From Deltaproteobacteria bacterium tcs-42 (GTDB lineage: Bacteria > Desulfobacterota > Desulfuromonadia > Desulfuromonadales > Geopsychrobacteraceae), in the NCBI GenBank assembly GCA_002049545.1, contig LLYT01000007.1, positions 1 through 52,750 on the forward strand: 52,750 nucleotides of DNA. Reading direction: 5' to 3'. Both the position numbers and the translations under genes were made by a program. The notes below the pieces were generated by a model, which made no database searches, was not told the DNA's origin, and saw only the letters and a program-made list of their open reading frames with translations. Below are positions 51,273 through 52,750 of the stretch, in pieces (the stretch's first letter is position 1; every line of letters begins with the position of its first letter).

Positions 51273-52661
51273 ATGCCATACGAAATTTATCCATTATTGA
51301 TGTTCGGGTTTACCGTTGGAATGTTGCTGCTCGGGTATCCGGTGGCGTTCAGTCTGGCTGGAACCGCTATCCTGTTTGCGCTGTTCGGCGTGAGCATGGA
51401 TGTTTTCAGCCTTAGTTTTCTCGGCGCTTTCCCGGAACGTATCTTCGGGATTATGGGTAATCAAACATTGATTGCCATTCCTTTGTTTATCTTTATGGGA
51501 GTGATGCTGGAACGGGCAAAGATATCCGAAGATTTGCTCGATACCATGGGGATGCTGTTCGGAAAAATCCGCGGCGGTGTGGGGATTTCAGTCTGCATCG
51601 TCGGTGCCCTGCTGGCGGCTTCAACCGGTATTGTCGGGGCAACGGTTGTGACCATGGGTCTTATCTCTTTACCGGCAATGCTGAAGTACCAATACTCCCC
51701 CTCTTTTGCCGCCGGAATTGTGACCGCTTCAGGAACGCTGGGACAGATCATTCCCCCCAGCATTATTCTGATTATTCTTGGTGACGTCATCAGTTCTGCT
51801 CATCAGCAGGCCCAGCTGGCCATGGGAAATTTTTCTCCCACATCGGTTTCCGTTGGCGATCTGTTTGTTGGCGCTATCTTCCCCGGGCTGGTTTTGGTCA
51901 GTCTCTATATCGTCTACATTGTGATTATTGCCGCGTTTAAGCCCGAGATGGCTCCAGCGATTCCGCCTGAGCGGCGAAAAGAAATGGCGATTGATGGTAT
52001 CTGGATAAAAGTTTTAAAAGTCATGATCCCACCGTTGGTTTTGATCGTTGGGGTGCTGGGTTCAATTCTGACCGGTATTGCCACCCCGACGGAAGCTGCA
52101 TCGGTCGGTTGTATCGGCGGTATGGTCCTCACTGCCCTTAAAAGGCAATTCAACCTGAAAATCCTCAAACAGGTCATGGTGACTACCACACATGTGAACT
52201 GCATGGTGTTCATTATCCTTTTGGGGGCAAGCATGTTCTCGTTGGTCTTCAGGGGATTCGAGGGGGACGAGGTCATTCATGAGATACTGACCAGTTTGCC
52301 GGGTGGAGTGACCGGGGCTTTTCTGGCGGTCATGCTGCTCATGTTTGTGATGGGCTTCTTTCTCGATTTTTTTGAAATTACCTTCGTTGTTGTGCCCATT
52401 GTCGGGCCGATTTTATTGCAGTTGGGCCTCGATCCGATCTGGCTGGGAGTGATGATCGCACTGAATTTGCAAACGTCCTTCTTGACCCCACCCTTTGGCT
52501 TTGCGTTGTTCTATCTCCGTGGGGTTGCACCACCAGAGGTCTCAACCGTACAGATTTACAAGGGCGTTATCCCTTTTATCGGTTTGCAGATGCTCATGCT
52601 GGTTGTTTTGTGGTTTTTCCCGCAATTGGCAACCTGGTTACCGGGGGTCATTTACGGATAA
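51273..52661 (+). CDS. TRAP transporter large permease (DctM type)
   Basis: A 462-aa membrane subunit with about 12 helices that carries the substrate with sodium. GYPVAFSLAGTAILFAL near the start, ALLAASTGIVGATVVTMGL, SGTLGQIIPPSIILIILGD and the C-terminal LTPPFGFALFYLRGVAPPEVS are characteristic of the large-subunit group seen in mannitol/chloroaromatic TRAP clusters. ATG 51273 is preferred to a TTG at 51264; no strong ribosome site is visible. It is 10 bp after the DctQ gene. Confidence 0.9.
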   Translation: MPYEIYPLLMFGFTVGMLLLGYPVAFSLAGTAILFALFGVSMDVFSLSFLGAFPERIFGIMGNQTLIAIPLFIFMGVMLERAKISEDLLDTMGMLFGKIRGGVGISVCIVGALLAASTGIVGATVVTMGLISLPAMLKYQYSPSFAAGIVTASGTLGQIIPPSIILIILGDVISSAHQQAQLAMGNFSPTSVSVGDLFVGAIFPGLVLVSLYIVYIVIIAAFKPEMAPAIPPERRKEMAIDGIWIKVLKVMIPPLVLIVGVLGSILTGIATPTEAASVGCIGGMVLTALKRQFNLKILKQVMVTTTHVNCMVFIILLGASMFSLVFRGFEGDEVIHEILTSLPGGVTGAFLAVMLLMFVMGFFLDFFEITFVVVPIVGPILLQLGLDPIWLGVMIALNLQTSFLTPPFGFALFYLRGVAPPEVSTVQIYKGVIPFIGLQMLMLVVLWFFPQLATWLPGVIYG

Positions 52662-52677
52662 GACGAAGAGGCTCTAG

Positions 52678-52712
52678 CAGGATGTTGAAAAAGTCCCATC
52701 CTGGGCCTTTTC
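52678..52712. repeat. inverted repeat after the TRAP operon
   Basis: GTTGAAAA (from about 52684) and TTTTCAAC form an 8-bp inverted repeat with more pairing inside (TCCCA/TGGG). It may end the TRAP transcript. The sequence that follows to the window end (AACTCCGCAAGCCGAAAATG) has no gene and may be the edge of a dispersed repeat or insertion sequence. Confidence 0.45.
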
Positions 52713-52750
52713 AACTCCGCAAGCCGAAAATGCGATTTCCGTCTTGCTCA

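Overview
The window looks like a chromosomal segment of a Desulfuromonadales-type bacterium (Desulfuromonas/Geobacter relatives). The support is gene order and protein style: the block rplU-rpmA-obgE-proB-proA-nadD-rsfS-rlmH-dksA-like-lapB-gpmI-comF, a complex I operon with extra antiporter-like subunits, and REP-type palindromes of the GTAGGGG and CCCCGYRGCTTGC classes. This assignment comes from recall of family and gene-order patterns, not from a search. No rRNA or tRNA gene was recognised.

Layout. 0.26-1.8 kb: ribonuclease G, ending in a strong hairpin shared with the convergent phosphate genes. 1.8-3.5 kb (minus): PiT phosphate transporter and its PhoU-like partner. 3.65-7.0 kb (minus): two FAD oxidoreductases of the GlpA/GlpB kind and a DeoR/GlpR-type repressor. 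7.4-12.3 kb (plus): a PotDABC-like ABC importer followed by a metallophosphoesterase whose metal ligands coincide with those of the glycerophosphodiesterase GpdQ. Together these divergent units look like a glycerophosphodiester scavenging regulon: import, hydrolysis to glycerol-3-phosphate, and oxidation of it. 12.4-14.7 kb: a Y1/HUH transposase-like protein with both catalytic motifs lost, TrmO, and an apparently intact REP-associated transposase (RAYT) surrounded, and even interrupted in frame, by its own REP-like sequences.

14.8-24.4 kb is a type I-C CRISPR-Cas locus: cas3, cas5c, cas8c (with an internal Cas11c start), cas7c, an extra gene, cas4, cas1, cas2 and a short three-spacer array. 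The extra gene encodes HEAT-like repeats, a four-cysteine zinc-binding segment and a PD-(D/E)XK-like nuclease domain, overlaps cas4, and is not part of the standard I-C set. In front of it lies a 331-bp gap holding three palindromes, two of which are followed by the 3' handle of the CRISPR repeat (ATTGAAAC/TGAAAC); it could encode a repeat-like guide or toxin-antitoxin RNA of the CreTA/CreR kind. The oldest spacer is itself a REP-like hairpin sequence.

24.7-36.3 kb: an 11-subunit-type complex I operon (nuoABCDHIJK, a MrpD/NuoL-like subunit, a small membrane protein, a NuoL-like subunit, nuoM, nuoN) with no nuoEFG, so the electron donor is probably not NADH through the usual module. 36.5-46.4 kb: housekeeping genes for ribosome proteins and assembly, proline and NAD synthesis, LPS control (a LapA-LapB fusion), glycolysis and a ComF-like protein. 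46.5-52.7 kb: a soluble PAS histidine kinase, L-serine dehydratase and a TRAP transporter of the 2-oxoacid/mannitol-chloroaromatic type, ending in an inverted repeat near the window edge.
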